NCBI GenBank assembly: GCA_018268955.1
Contig: JAFDVO010000007.1
Location: 32,500-96,499 of the forward strand
Source of the DNA: Acidobacteriota bacterium
GTDB lineage: Bacteria > Acidobacteriota > Vicinamibacteria > Vicinamibacterales > CAVVIG01
Length of the DNA: 64,000 nt
Direction: 5' to 3'
Shown: positions 28,534-38,717 of the stretch, one piece after another
How the letters are laid out: the number at the start of each line of letters is the position of its first letter
Position numbering within the stretch: position 1 is the stretch's first letter
Made by a program: the position numbers and the translations under genes
The notes under the pieces: model-generated
Told to the model about the DNA's origin: nothing
The model's database searches: none
Seen by the model: only the letters and a program-made list of their open reading frames with translations

Positions 28534-29076
28534 TCAGCGTTTGCCGCGGGACGTCTTCACGTTCTTCGCGAGCTTCAGCAGGTTGGGCGCGATCTGCAGG
28601 CCCACGTCGTCCGCGAGATCGAGGTTGACGGAGAAGGCGAGCTTCGCGTCCTTGATGCCGAGCGCGACAATCGTGTCCACGGGCGTGTCGAGGCTCTGTT
28701 CGGTGAGGGTGAGGATGGCCCGGCCATCGATCCGCCGCAGCACCGGCCGGAGCAGCGAGACGGCGTCGGCCGTGATGAAGACGACGTGCGCGTCGTCGAT
28801 GCGCTCAGGGTCGTGGACGGTCTCGACGACGAGGGGGTGGCCCTTGATGCTTCGCCCGGCGAGTGCTGCCTCGAACTGAGGCTGCGGCCCCGGGGCCACC
28901 ACAACGACGCGGAGTGGTGTATTGCCGGGCGGAAGGACCGTCGCAGGCCACTCGACGAAGTTGAGCACGTTGTAGACGAAGGCGCCCCTGACGGCCAGCG
29001 CCGTCTGCGCGCACAGCCGTGCACCTGCCACGCATGACGTGACCAGGGCAAGGATCAGGACGAGACGGGTCTGCAC
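28534..29076 (-). CDS. YfiR-family periplasmic protein (first copy)
   Basis: A 180-residue exported protein: signal peptide ending near ARLCAQ, then the YfiR (DUF4154) core AVRGAFVYNVLNFVEWPATVLPPGNTPLRVVV and the closing DAKLAFSVNLDLADDVGLQI...LLKLAKNV. In Pseudomonas, YfiR is a periplasmic inhibitor of the membrane diguanylate cyclase YfiN. Here it lies 12 bp downstream of a TonB-dependent receptor on the same strand, with no cyclase adjacent on that side. Confidence 0.9.
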   Translation of the reverse strand: MQTRLVLILALVTSCVAGARLCAQTALAVRGAFVYNVLNFVEWPATVLPPGNTPLRVVVVAPGPQPQFEAALAGRSIKGHPLVVETVHDPERIDDAHVVFITADAVSLLRPVLRRIDGRAILTLTEQSLDTPVDTIVALGIKDAKLAFSVNLDLADDVGLQIAPNLLKLAKNVKTSRGKR

Positions 29077-29088
29077 GAGCCGAGGCGT

Positions 29089-31164
29089 TCAGAATGCGAT
29101 GGAGAGCTGCAGACGCGCGGTCCGCCCGTCGCGGGCAATGCTGGCCTGATGGTAATCATCGCCAACCGGATCAGCAAACCTGGTGTTCGTGACGTTCCAC
29201 ACGGTGAACCCGACGCGCGCACGCGCGCCAACGGCGCCGCTCAGGGTCATGCTCGGACGGACGTAGGCACCCACGCGGTTCCCATTGCGATCGGTGCGGT
29301 CGCTCAGCGCCTGCAGCTCCATCGAGAGGAAGATCGTGTCACGGAGGGGCACGGCGAGCAGCGCCTGTGTCACGTGCCGTGGCGAGTTGACGATCCAGCT
29401 GCCAGTGACCGGGTCGATGGCGCGGCCGAACCCGTAGCTGACGCGGCCCTGCAGTCCGCCTGGCCACTTGGCATCCGCCTCCGCTTCCATGCCGGTGGCA
29501 TGCACGGCGCCGCCGTTCGCGTAGAAGTAGAGGCCGTCCGCCGGATCGGTCTGCAGCGTGATGAGGTTGCTCACGGTGTTGTGATAGACGCTGGCAGAGA
29601 GGCGCACGCGTCGGCCGGCGTAGTGCTCGATAATGCCCTCGAGGGACCGGATCTGCTCCGGGCCGAGTTCGGGACTGGCTTTGTACAGACCCGGTGTCAC
29701 GTAGAAATTTTCGTACGAACTCGGTGCGCGAAACGCGCCGCCGTAGACCACCTTCATGGTGGTACGGTCCGTGGGCTGGACGATGAGCGCGAGACGCGGC
29801 TTGACCGGGTCCTTGAAGCGCGCGTAGTGGTCGACGCGAAGGCCGGCGTTGACGAGAACCCGCCGCGTGATCCGCCACTGGTCCTGGATGTAGAACCCGG
29901 TTGTGTTCGAGCCGCGCCGATCGCTCCAGAGATCCTCGTACGGCTCCCTGATGTAGCTGAACTGGTCCTGATCGAGGTTGGCGCGGTGCTCGACACCGCC
30001 GGTCACCTGGTGCGCGGTCCCGAACGTACGCGCGAACTGCACCTCTCCGCTGAGGAACTGGCCGAGTGAGCGATCGATGTAGTCGACGACCGCCGGCCCT
30101 CGTGCGGTGTCCCAGACATACCCGTAGGTGCCGATGAACCGGTAGCGGTCGTATGCGCCGCGGAGCGTGCCGGTCCAGCCGTGGCCGAGGGCACGCTGCC
30201 AGGAGGCGCCGATCAGGTCGTGCCTGTCCTCCGCCGAGGCATCGTACCCGAAGATGCTGTCGTAGGCTGCCGTCGGCATACCCCGCCGACGTGCGTTGTG
30301 GATGGCTGATACGGTCACCGACTTGTAGTCGGCGCGGATCTGCACGTTCCGGCGGCGCGTATAGTCCCGGTCCCGCACAATCCCGTTGTTCGTCTCAGGT
30401 GTGTCGTATTCGGGAAAGTAGAGCGACGACGCACCACTGGCATTCACGAGGACGCCGCTGATGCTGACCGACGCGCCGTTGGTGAACTCGTGGTGGCCGC
30501 GGAGGCGCGTTTCCTTCCAGCCCAGCGACCCGACGGCGACGGTGGCCTCGAGCCGTGGCCCCCGATCCGCCGCCCTGGTCGTGATGTTCACGATGCCGAA
30601 GAACGCGCTCGTGCCATACAGCGATGAACTGGGACCGCGGATGAACTCGATGCGTTCGACGGTGCTGAGGTCGACCGGCAGGTCTTCCTCGAGCAGCGCC
30701 TGCTCGTAGACCACGTCGTTCAGCCGGACGCCGTCGACCGTCACCAGCACGCGGGTGGAGTAGTCGCCCGGAGGCTGGAACCCTCGCGCACCGATGAACG
30801 CGTAGGTCCGGTCGCTCGTCACGTAGAACCCTCGCACGTTCCGCATCACGTCAGCCAGGGTCCGCCACCCGAATCGCTCGATCTCTTCCGCCGTGACGAC
30901 CGTGACCGATGCGGGTGCTTCCGTGATCTTCTGCAGGGCCTTCGATGCACCGAAGACCGACTCCACTTCGACCCCGAGCAGCTGCTCCAGCGACATCGTC
31001 GACGGGTCGCTCCCGGGTTGATCAGTGGCAGGAGGGACGGCGGTGGGCTGCGCCTGCGCGGTCGAGATGACGCCGACGATGAGAGCGCCCGTCAGGAGCA
31101 GGCATCTCGGAAGAGATCGGCACAGGCACACGAGGGCCGGGCATGAGGACTGGGTGTGGCTCAT
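29089..31164 (-). CDS. TonB-dependent outer-membrane receptor
   Basis: A 691-residue receptor with a signal peptide (cleavage near AQAQ, residue 39) followed by the extension MSLEQLLGVEVESVFGASK. The plug domain (about 75-195) holds APASVTVVTAEEIERFG and IRGPSSSLYGTSAFFGIVNITTR. The 22-strand barrel ends in LQLSIAF, with the terminal Phe expected for BAM recognition. The early SLEQLL segment may serve as the TonB-box region. The ligand is unknown. The downstream YfiR gene implies coupling of uptake or ligand sensing to signalling. Confidence 0.93.
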   Translation of the reverse strand: MSHTQSSCPALVCLCRSLPRCLLLTGALIVGVISTAQAQPTAVPPATDQPGSDPSTMSLEQLLGVEVESVFGASKALQKITEAPASVTVVTAEEIERFGWRTLADVMRNVRGFYVTSDRTYAFIGARGFQPPGDYSTRVLVTVDGVRLNDVVYEQALLEEDLPVDLSTVERIEFIRGPSSSLYGTSAFFGIVNITTRAADRGPRLEATVAVGSLGWKETRLRGHHEFTNGASVSISGVLVNASGASSLYFPEYDTPETNNGIVRDRDYTRRRNVQIRADYKSVTVSAIHNARRRGMPTAAYDSIFGYDASAEDRHDLIGASWQRALGHGWTGTLRGAYDRYRFIGTYGYVWDTARGPAVVDYIDRSLGQFLSGEVQFARTFGTAHQVTGGVEHRANLDQDQFSYIREPYEDLWSDRRGSNTTGFYIQDQWRITRRVLVNAGLRVDHYARFKDPVKPRLALIVQPTDRTTMKVVYGGAFRAPSSYENFYVTPGLYKASPELGPEQIRSLEGIIEHYAGRRVRLSASVYHNTVSNLITLQTDPADGLYFYANGGAVHATGMEAEADAKWPGGLQGRVSYGFGRAIDPVTGSWIVNSPRHVTQALLAVPLRDTIFLSMELQALSDRTDRNGNRVGAYVRPSMTLSGAVGARARVGFTVWNVTNTRFADPVGDDYHQASIARDGRTARLQLSIAF

Positions 31165-31396
31165 GATTCGCTCAGATCGGGCATCGGTCCGAGCGTGGCC
31201 GGACTTTACGGGCCGTTCCCGCGTCCATCCACGCTAACTCGTGCTCACGGCCGGATTTCGCGCCAACCTCATGCATTGGATGTATCTGCCGATAAGCAGG
31301 CAGACGGCAGGGTCGGACGCACCCGGAACGTGGTACGCCGCTCCCCCTGAAGTGGAATTGTGACCCGTCGCTCGGCGCGGCTACGCTCGATCCGAT

Positions 31397-33496
31397 GTGG
31401 CCGTCGTTTCGAACCATGACAGGAAGATGGCCGCTCGTCCGACCGCGTCGATGACCACCCGACCCTCCCGCCCCCGTCCGTTCTCCCGCTGCCTCCCCGA
31501 CCCGTTCCGCCGCACGGCGCTTGCAGCCGTCACCGTGCTGCTGATCGCGCGCGGAGCGCTGGCTCAGGGCACCCGCGCTGACGTGTCGGGCATGAGCATC
31601 GAAGAGCTGATGAAGGTGGACGTGACCACCGTGTCGCGGCGCGCGGAGCGCCTGCAGGAGACGGCGGCGGCCGTGACCGTGCTGACGAGCGAGGACATCC
31701 GTCGCTCGGGTGCCACCAGCATCCCTGATGTCCTGCGCCTCGTGCCTGGCGTGCATGTCGCGCGGATCGACTCCAACAAGTGGTCGGTCTCGGTGCGTGG
31801 ATTCACGGGTCGGTATTCGAACAAGCTGCTCGTGTTGATTGACGGCAGGAGCGTCTACACGCCGCTGTTCTCTGGCGTCATCTGGGACGCGGTGAGCGTG
31901 CCGCTGGCCACCATCGAGCGCATCGAGGTCATCCGCGGGCCAGGCGCCACGATGTGGGGCGCGAATGCGGTGAACGGCGTGATCAACATCATCACCCGCT
32001 CCGCGTCCGCCTCGGCAGGTGTCCAGGCGACGGCGGCCACGGGCACCGAGGACCGCGCGTTGTTCTCGCTGACCGCAGACCGCCAGGTCACGGCCGCGTC
32101 CGCCGTGCGCGGCGACGTGGCGCTGGCGACGACCGATGCGTCGCAGCCGGCGCCCCTGTCCCCGGACTCGAGCGATCGCTGGCACAACCTCCGTGTCGGC
32201 ATGCGAGCCGACTCACGGATCTCCGCGCGAGACGAGTTCAGCGTGCAGGCTGCGTACACCGCCAGCCGCATCGACGACGCATGGCTGTTTCCGACGCTCG
32301 TTGTGCCGTATGGCGCGGTGACGACCGGCGTCGCGCGCCATGCGGTCGCCTTCACGTCCGCTGAATGGCGGGGGACGGCGGCGCCCGGTGAGACGACGGT
32401 TCGCGGCAGCGTGGAACACTCCAACGTGCAGGAAGGCTTCGCCGGCGAGCACCGGTTCACCCTGGCGCTCGAGGCTCAGCGAACGCAGCGAATGGGCCGC
32501 CGGCACACGCTCGTCGCCGGCCTCAGCGAGCGCTATTCCCGCGACGACCTGACGCAGTCGACGTGGGTGCAGTTCTCGCCACCGCAGCGCACGCTCCAGT
32601 GGCGAAGCATCTTCGGGCAGGACGACGTGACGTTCGCGGGCGGTCGTGTGCGCGCGACCGCCGGCCTCAAGATGGAGCACAACGACTACACCGGGTGGGA
32701 GGTGCAGCCAAACGTCCGCGGGCTCTGGTCCATCACCAATACGCAGGCCATGTGGGCGGCCGTCTCGCGTGCGGTCCGCCTGCCGAGCCGGGGCGAAGCG
32801 GACTCGACGCTGTGGCTGCTCACCGGCGTCACTCCGACATCGCCGGTTCCCGTGCGTGTGCGGCTCGAGGCGCTGGGTCGGCTCGACGCCGAGACCATGC
32901 ACGCCTATGAGGCCGGCTATCGGCACCAGTTCGGGTCCGCCGCATCGATTGACCTGAGCGCCTTTGACCAGACATACGGCAGCCTGCGCAGCGTCAGCGC
33001 ACCTGAGGTTGGCGCCTTCGAGCTGACGCCGGCGCCGCATGTCGACGCGACGGTGCCACTGTCGTTCACCGCGTCAGGGCGCCGACGCGGCATCGAAGCC
33101 GCCGCCGAGTGGCGACCGCACGCGCGCGTGCGGCTGGTGGGTACCGCGTCATGGCTCGACGGCTACAACAACGGATCGCCCGCCACCATCGTCGGCGTGC
33201 CCGTGACGGATGACCCCCCACGGCGGCTCGGGGTGGGGCGGGTTTCGCTCAATCTGCCGGCGCACGTCGAATTGGACGGTGCAGTCCGCTACGTGTCTCA
33301 GCTGGCCACGACGGGTGTGCCGGGCTACGTGACGGCTGATGTCAGGCTCGGGTTTCGGATCGGGTCGGTGAACCTGTCGTTCGCTGGACGGAACCTCACC
33401 TCGGCGAGCCGGCGTGAGTTCGTCCCCGAGTTCTTCGGCCTCAGCAGGGCAGCCGCCGAGCGGTCCCTGACGATCCGGGCCAGCGTCAGTCGGTGA
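31397..33496 (+). CDS. TonB-dependent receptor, tandem copy 1
   Basis: Up to 699 residues from GTG 31397; ATG 31427 or 31451 may be the real start, because the signal peptide (LAAVTVLLIARGALAQ) begins only after about 40 residues. After cleavage the conserved segment MSIEELMKVDVTTVSRR precedes the plug (SVSVRGFTGRYSNKLLVLIDGR, IEVIRGPGATMWGANAVNGVINIITR). The C-terminus is ASVSR, not an aromatic residue. It is closely similar to the next gene throughout, so the two are tandem duplicates. Divergent from the first receptor across 232 bp. Confidence 0.92.
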   Translation: MAVVSNHDRKMAARPTASMTTRPSRPRPFSRCLPDPFRRTALAAVTVLLIARGALAQGTRADVSGMSIEELMKVDVTTVSRRAERLQETAAAVTVLTSEDIRRSGATSIPDVLRLVPGVHVARIDSNKWSVSVRGFTGRYSNKLLVLIDGRSVYTPLFSGVIWDAVSVPLATIERIEVIRGPGATMWGANAVNGVINIITRSASASAGVQATAATGTEDRALFSLTADRQVTAASAVRGDVALATTDASQPAPLSPDSSDRWHNLRVGMRADSRISARDEFSVQAAYTASRIDDAWLFPTLVVPYGAVTTGVARHAVAFTSAEWRGTAAPGETTVRGSVEHSNVQEGFAGEHRFTLALEAQRTQRMGRRHTLVAGLSERYSRDDLTQSTWVQFSPPQRTLQWRSIFGQDDVTFAGGRVRATAGLKMEHNDYTGWEVQPNVRGLWSITNTQAMWAAVSRAVRLPSRGEADSTLWLLTGVTPTSPVPVRVRLEALGRLDAETMHAYEAGYRHQFGSAASIDLSAFDQTYGSLRSVSAPEVGAFELTPAPHVDATVPLSFTASGRRRGIEAAAEWRPHARVRLVGTASWLDGYNNGSPATIVGVPVTDDPPRRLGVGRVSLNLPAHVELDGAVRYVSQLATTGVPGYVTADVRLGFRIGSVNLSFAGRNLTSASRREFVPEFFGLSRAAAERSLTIRASVSR

Positions 33497-33672
33497 TCAG
33501 GGGATGCACGCGGAGTACGTCGCCAACGCTGATGGGGTAACGGGCCTTGCCCGATAAGAGGATCGGCAGTCCGTCCGTGCGCCGGATTGCCGGGATGGAC
33601 ACGCCACGCGGATTGCTCGCATGGGGTCCTCTTGCGTCCATCGCACGGGGGGAACGAGTGAGATCCGCACTA

Positions 33673-35724
33673 ATGTCGACTGCCTTTCGTAATCGTGCGA
33701 GTGTCACGTCGCGTGCGCCGCGCGCGTGTCGTCACGCGGCCGCAGTGGCCCTGTCCGCGTGCTGTGCCCTGAGCTCGACCCCGGCCTTCGCGCAGACGAG
33801 TGGACCCGACGTGGCACAGATGAGCATCGAAGACCTGATGAAGGTCGACGTCACGACGGTGTCGCGACGCGCCCAGCGCCTGCAGGACGCGGCAGCCGCC
33901 GTCTCGGTGCTCACCAGCGAGGATATCCGTCGCTCCGGCGCAACCAGCATTCCTGAGGCGCTGCGCCTCGTCCCTGGCGTTCACGTCGCCCGCATCGACG
34001 CGAACAAGTGGTCGGTCTCTGTGCGCGGCTTCACGGGCCGGTATGCGAACAAGCTGCTCGTGCTCGTCGACGGCCGCAGCGTCTACACGCCACTGTGGTC
34101 CGGCGTCGTCTGGGACCTGGTCAACATTCCGCTGAACACCATCGAGCGGATCGAGGTGATTCGCGGGCCGGGTGCCACGCTGTGGGGCGCCAACGCCGTG
34201 AACGGCGTCATCAACATCATCACGCGTTCTGCCAGCGCCTACCAGGGCATCCACCTGACTGCAGCCACCGGCAGCGAGGACCGGGGGATGTTCTCGCTCT
34301 CCGGCGGTCGGCCGCTGTCCGCGGCGACGGCCCTGCGCGTCGACGCGTCCGGATCGGTGATCGACGGCTCCACGCTTCCGTTCACGGTTCCCGTGTCGGC
34401 CGACGACAACTGGCGCAACTGGCGCCTCGGCGCGCGCGTGGATTCGAAGCGCGCGAACGGCAGCGAAGTCAGTGTGCAGACGGCCTATGCGCACAGCCAC
34501 ATCAACGACGCGTGGCTGTTCCCGACGCTGACGCCCCCGTTCGCGCAGGTCACGGCTGGGGAGATCGAGCACACCAGCGCGTTCGGCAGCGGCGAGTGGC
34601 GACGGCCTGATGCGTCGGGCGAGACGATCCTCCGCGGCAGCCTCGAGTACAGCAACATCAGCGAGGTCTTCGCGCGCGACGAGCGGAAGACGGTGAACAT
34701 CGAGGCGCAGCGGACCCAGCGAATCGGGCAGCGGCACACGCTGGTGCTTGGTGCCACGGAACGCTACTCCGCGGACCAACTCGTCGGCTCGACATGGACC
34801 GTCTTTGCCACCGATGCGCGCACGCTCGTGTGGCACAGCGTCTTCGCGCAGGACGACATTGCGTTTGCGGGCAACCGGTTCCGCCTCACCGGCGGCCTGA
34901 AGATGGAGCACAACGACTACACGGGGTGGGAACCGCAGCCGAACGTGCGTGGCATCTTCGCGGTGAACGAGCGGCAATCGTTCTGGGGCGCCGTGTCCCG
35001 CGCGGTTCGCCTCCCGAGTCGTGGCGAGGCCGACGGGCAGCTCTGGCTGATGACCCTGTTGCGGCCCGACGTCCCGCTGCCGATCGCAATCCGCCTCCAG
35101 GGGCTGGGGACGAAGGCCGAGTCCGAGAAGATGACCGGCTATGAAGGCGGCTACCGACTCCAGTTCGGCAACGTCGCCTCGCTGGACGTCAGCATCTTCG
35201 ACCAGCGGTACAGCGGACTTCGCGTGGTCTCCGGCCCGAGCACGTTCGTGTTCGATCCCGTCCCGGTTCCGCACCTGGTGGCGCCGATTCCGCTCGCCTT
35301 CGACCTGTCGCAGTATCGCCGGGGATTCGAGGTGGCGGCCGAGTGGCGCCCGCAGGCGCGCCTGCGGCTGAACGGCGGGGCCACCTGGCTGAATGGATAC
35401 ACGAGCGTCCCGCCGACCACCGATGGACTGCCGTCCACGGATGAGCCGAAGTCCTACGGGTTTGCCCGGGCGGCGGTGAACCTGCCGGCCCGCGTCGAAC
35501 TCGATGGGGCGCTGCGCTACGCGTCGGCCATGCCCGCCACCGGAATCCCCGGCTACGTCACGGCAGACGCGCGGGTCGGCTTCCGCCTGTCGTCGATCAA
35601 CCTTGCCGTCGTGGGTCGCAACCTGCTCGCGAGCGAGCACAAGGAGTTCATTGGCGAGTTCTTCTCGCTCGGCCGGTGTGCCGCCGAGCGCTCGATCCTG
35701 GTTCAGGCCACCTTCAGCCGCTGA
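33673..35724 (+). CDS. TonB-dependent receptor, tandem copy 2
   Basis: About 683 residues from ATG 33673 (the frame is open to TTG 33547, but the signal peptide AAVALSACCALSSTPAFAQ fits the later start). It shares with the preceding gene the segment SIE(E/D)LMKVDVTTVSRRA, the plug motifs and the KMEHNDYTGWE barrel strand, so a gene duplication is plain. It ends in ATFSR. The YfiR gene begins 12 bp after its stop, giving receptor-receptor-YfiR-kinase order in one apparent operon. Confidence 0.93.
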   Translation: MSTAFRNRASVTSRAPRACRHAAAVALSACCALSSTPAFAQTSGPDVAQMSIEDLMKVDVTTVSRRAQRLQDAAAAVSVLTSEDIRRSGATSIPEALRLVPGVHVARIDANKWSVSVRGFTGRYANKLLVLVDGRSVYTPLWSGVVWDLVNIPLNTIERIEVIRGPGATLWGANAVNGVINIITRSASAYQGIHLTAATGSEDRGMFSLSGGRPLSAATALRVDASGSVIDGSTLPFTVPVSADDNWRNWRLGARVDSKRANGSEVSVQTAYAHSHINDAWLFPTLTPPFAQVTAGEIEHTSAFGSGEWRRPDASGETILRGSLEYSNISEVFARDERKTVNIEAQRTQRIGQRHTLVLGATERYSADQLVGSTWTVFATDARTLVWHSVFAQDDIAFAGNRFRLTGGLKMEHNDYTGWEPQPNVRGIFAVNERQSFWGAVSRAVRLPSRGEADGQLWLMTLLRPDVPLPIAIRLQGLGTKAESEKMTGYEGGYRLQFGNVASLDVSIFDQRYSGLRVVSGPSTFVFDPVPVPHLVAPIPLAFDLSQYRRGFEVAAEWRPQARLRLNGGATWLNGYTSVPPTTDGLPSTDEPKSYGFARAAVNLPARVELDGALRYASAMPATGIPGYVTADARVGFRLSSINLAVVGRNLLASEHKEFIGEFFSLGRCAAERSILVQATFSR

Positions 35725-35735
35725 CAGGCCACTTC

Positions 35736-36302
35736 GTGACCCGCTCGCTCCATCATCCGCTTCGAGCCGCACTCGCGCTGCTGCTCGTCCTGCCCGTCAC
35801 GATGCACGGGCAGTTCGACGAGTACGGCGTGAAGGCCGCGTTCGTGCGGAACTTCCTGCCGTTCGTCGAGTGGCCGGCAGAGCGCGTACCTCCGGGCGAG
35901 CCGTTCCTGCTCTGCGTCTACAACGGCTCACCGATCACCGCCAAGCTCAACGCCCTGACCTTCGACCCGATCCGCGGCCACCGCGTGCAGATCCGCACCA
36001 TGAGCGCGGTGCCGGACCTCGGCATCTGCCACGCGGTGTTCGTCCCGCAGTCCGAAAGTGCGCAGGTGCGCGACATCCAGGGCCGTTACAAGGGCGGCGG
36101 TGTCCTGACGATTACGGAGGACGTGGCGGACCGCACGGGGGCCGCCATCAACATGTATGTCGCGAACAGTCGCATGACGTTCGATGTCGACATCGCCGCG
36201 GCGGACGCCGCGGGGGTGCGCATCAGCTCCAAGCTGCTCGCGCTGGCCAAACGGGTGCACGGCGCGCCGACCACGTCGGGCGCGGCGCCGCCGTCGAGAT
36301 GA
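35736..36302 (+). CDS. YfiR-family periplasmic protein (second copy)
   Basis: About 188 residues from GTG 35736. A short signal peptide ([17 protein letters not shown]) is followed by the YfiR core [20 protein letters not shown] and ends with [28 protein letters not shown]. It resembles the copy at 28.5 kb in layout but is clearly diverged. The next gene, 13 bp downstream with a strong GGAGG site, encodes a histidine kinase whose sensor is CHASE8-like, the class of sensor that YfiR controls in YfiN. It is therefore likely to be the periplasmic ligand-responsive switch for that kinase. Confidence 0.9.
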   Translation: MTRSLHHPLRAALALLLVLPVTMHGQFDEYGVKAAFVRNFLPFVEWPAERVPPGEPFLLCVYNGSPITAKLNALTFDPIRGHRVQIRTMSAVPDLGICHAVFVPQSESAQVRDIQGRYKGGGVLTITEDVADRTGAAINMYVANSRMTFDVDIAAADAAGVRISSKLLALAKRVHGAPTTSGAAPPSR

Positions 36303-36315
36303 GGAGGACGACAGC

Positions 36316-38316
36316 ATGACGCGTTGGTCTAACCTGTCCGTCCGTACCAGGCTCTCGCTGGTGACGATGGCCGCCTGCGGCGCGGCGCTGGCGCTGGTGA
36401 GCACCGGCGTCGTCGTGAACGAACTGCTCAGCGCGACAGGCCAGGTCACCGCCCGTCTCGAAAGCGTGGCCGACGTCGTTGCCGCCAGCAGCACGGCCGC
36501 TGTGCAGTTCGCCGACCCCGCGGCAGCGGAGGAAGCGCTCACGGCACTGCGTGGCGACGCCTCGATCGAGGCCGCCCGCATCGAACTGCCGAACCGCACC
36601 CTGCTCGCGCAGTACGGGAAGGGCTTCAAGGAAGGCGGCCGGGTGCTCGGGCCCGGCGTGCGGCAGGTCAGCACCGCGCTCGTCGTGAGCCGCCCCATCG
36701 TCCTCAACGGCAGCGTGATCGGAACCCTGCACGTGCAGGGCAGCCTGAGAGATCTCGATGACCGACTCCGTCGGTACGCGGCCATCCTCGCAGCCGTGCT
36801 GGCGCTCGCCGGCGCCGTGGCGTATGCGCTGGCGTCCCGCATGCAACGCGCCATTTCGGGCCCGATCCTGCGGCTCTCCAACGTGGCTGGGTCGGTCGCG
36901 AGCGACCAGGACTACTCGCGCCGCGCCGTCAAGGAGCACGCGGACGAGATCGGGCAACTGGTCGATCAGTTCAACCAGATGCTTCAGACGATCGAGCAGC
37001 GCGACGCCGAACTGCAGCAGGCCCGTGAGCGCCTCGAAGAGCGCGTCATCGAACGAACGCGCTCCCTCGAACTCGAGATCGAACAGCACCGGCGCACGGA
37101 GGAGCAACTGCTGGTGGCCAAGGCCGCCGCGGAGCAGGCCAGCGTGGCGAAGAGCGCGTTCGTGGCGAACATGAGCCACGAACTGCGGACGCCGCTCAAC
37201 GCCATCATCGGCTACAGCGAGTTGCTGAAGGAGGATGCCGAGGCCCAGGGGAACGAGACCTCGGCGCAGGACCTCGTGAAGATCCTCACTGCCGGCCGGC
37301 ATCTCCTGTCGCTGATCAACGACGTGCTCGACCTTTCCAAGATCGAGGCCGGCCGCATGGAACTCGAGCTCTCCGACTTCGAGTTCGACGACATCGTCCG
37401 CAGCGTGGTCACGACGTCGGAGCACATGGCGGAAGGGCGGGGAGACGCGCTCTCACTCGAGATCCCGACGCCGGTCGGTCAGGTGCGCCTCGATCGCACC
37501 AAGGTGCAGCAGGTGCTCCTGAACCTGGTGGGGAACGCCATCAAGTTCACCGAGAAGGGCCGCATTACCGTTCGCGTCACCTGTGAACCGGGCAACGTCA
37601 TCCTGGTTGCCATCTCCGATACCGGCATCGGCATGACGCCGGAGCAGATCGGCCGTCTGTTCCAGGAGTTCACGCAGGCCGATGCGTCCACGACGCGCCG
37701 CTACGGCGGCACCGGCCTCGGGCTCGCCATCAGCCGGAAGCTCGCCAGCATGATGGCCGGGTCCATTTCGGTCGAGAGCGAGCAGGGCCAGGGGACGACC
37801 TTCTACCTGCGCCTGCCGCGGGACATCCGCGGCGCGGAGACCGTGGCCATCGAGCGGCCCCGCGGCCACCGCGAGGCCCTCAGCGCCCCAGCGGTCGAGT
37901 CCAACGGCTACACGGTTCTCGTCGTCGACGACGACCCGAATGCCCGTGACCTGGTGCAGCGCATCCTCATGCGGCTGGGGTGCCGCGTCATCTCGGCCAT
38001 CAACGCGGACGATGGCTGGCAGAAGCTGCAGGCCGAGCGCCCACACGCGGTCGTGCTCGACATCATCCTGCCCGGCCGCAGCGGGTGGACGCTGCTCGAA
38101 GCCATGCGCGACGACCCGAAGTGGGCGCGGGTGCCGGTCGTCGTGACCTCGATGCTCGACATCGATTCACGCAGCCTCGAACTCGGGGCGATCGCCCACC
38201 TCACCAAGCCCCTCAGCCCGGAAAGGATGGTCGAGGTGCTGACCTCCGTCCTCTCGGGGTTCGCGAAGCCGGCCTGCGAGGTGCCGGTCATCATGGCGGA
38301 GCGGAGGACGGCGTGA
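36316..38316 (+). CDS. Hybrid histidine kinase with CHASE8-like sensor
   Basis: A 666-residue kinase from ATG 36316 with GAGGAGG upstream. TM1 (about 12-34), a CHASE8-like periplasmic domain ([25 protein letters not shown], about 35-145), TM2 (about 150-170), HAMP (to 225), a coiled coil, HisKA with [10 protein letters not shown] (about 286), HATPase_c with DTGIGM and [11 protein letters not shown], and a C-terminal receiver (VLVVDDDPN, phosphorylatable Asp in VVLDIILPG, Lys in HLTKPLS). The sensor resembles that of YfiN, which binds YfiR. The stop overlaps the next start as GTGA. Confidence 0.92.
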   Translation: MTRWSNLSVRTRLSLVTMAACGAALALVSTGVVVNELLSATGQVTARLESVADVVAASSTAAVQFADPAAAEEALTALRGDASIEAARIELPNRTLLAQYGKGFKEGGRVLGPGVRQVSTALVVSRPIVLNGSVIGTLHVQGSLRDLDDRLRRYAAILAAVLALAGAVAYALASRMQRAISGPILRLSNVAGSVASDQDYSRRAVKEHADEIGQLVDQFNQMLQTIEQRDAELQQARERLEERVIERTRSLELEIEQHRRTEEQLLVAKAAAEQASVAKSAFVANMSHELRTPLNAIIGYSELLKEDAEAQGNETSAQDLVKILTAGRHLLSLINDVLDLSKIEAGRMELELSDFEFDDIVRSVVTTSEHMAEGRGDALSLEIPTPVGQVRLDRTKVQQVLLNLVGNAIKFTEKGRITVRVTCEPGNVILVAISDTGIGMTPEQIGRLFQEFTQADASTTRRYGGTGLGLAISRKLASMMAGSISVESEQGQGTTFYLRLPRDIRGAETVAIERPRGHREALSAPAVESNGYTVLVVDDDPNARDLVQRILMRLGCRVISAINADDGWQKLQAERPHAVVLDIILPGRSGWTLLEAMRDDPKWARVPVVVTSMLDIDSRSLELGAIAHLTKPLSPERMVEVLTSVLSGFAKPACEVPVIMAERRTA

Positions 38317-38717
38317 GCGCGGAAGCACGTGCTGCCGCGAAGCGGCGGATCCTGCTCGTCGAAGACAACGCGTTCAACGCGGACATGCTGACGCGCCGGC
38401 TGGAGCGCGCCGGCTTCGCGGTCATCCTTGCCGAGGACGGCCTCCTCGCCATCGACCGTGCGCGCATGGACCGGCCGGACCTCATTCTCATGGACGTCAG
38501 CCTGCCGAACATCGATGGCCTCGAAGCGACGCGCCGCCTCAAGGCGGACGAGGCGACAGTCGCGATCCCCGTGATCGTGCTGACAGCGCACGCCATGATG
38601 TCCGATCGCGAGGCCGCCTTCGCCTCGGGCTGCCAGGAGTTCGAGACCAAGCCGGTCGAATTCGCGCGCCTGCTGGAGAAGATTACGCGCCTGCTCCCAA
38701 CCGGAGTGTCGGCATGA
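38313..38717 (+). CDS. Single-domain response regulator (CheY/DivK-like)
   Basis: A 134-residue receiver domain from GTG 38313, overlapping the kinase stop by 4 bp. Conserved residues are visible: acidic pair in LLVEDN, phosphorylatable Asp in LILMDVSLP, Thr in VIVLTAHA, Lys in FETKPVEF. No output domain, so it probably relays phosphate or regulates the flanking kinase or cyclase/phosphodiesterase by contact. Its stop overlaps the next gene by 4 bp (ATGA). Confidence 0.92.
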   Translation: MSAEARAAAKRRILLVEDNAFNADMLTRRLERAGFAVILAEDGLLAIDRARMDRPDLILMDVSLPNIDGLEATRRLKADEATVAIPVIVLTAHAMMSDREAAFASGCQEFETKPVEFARLLEKITRLLPTGVSA

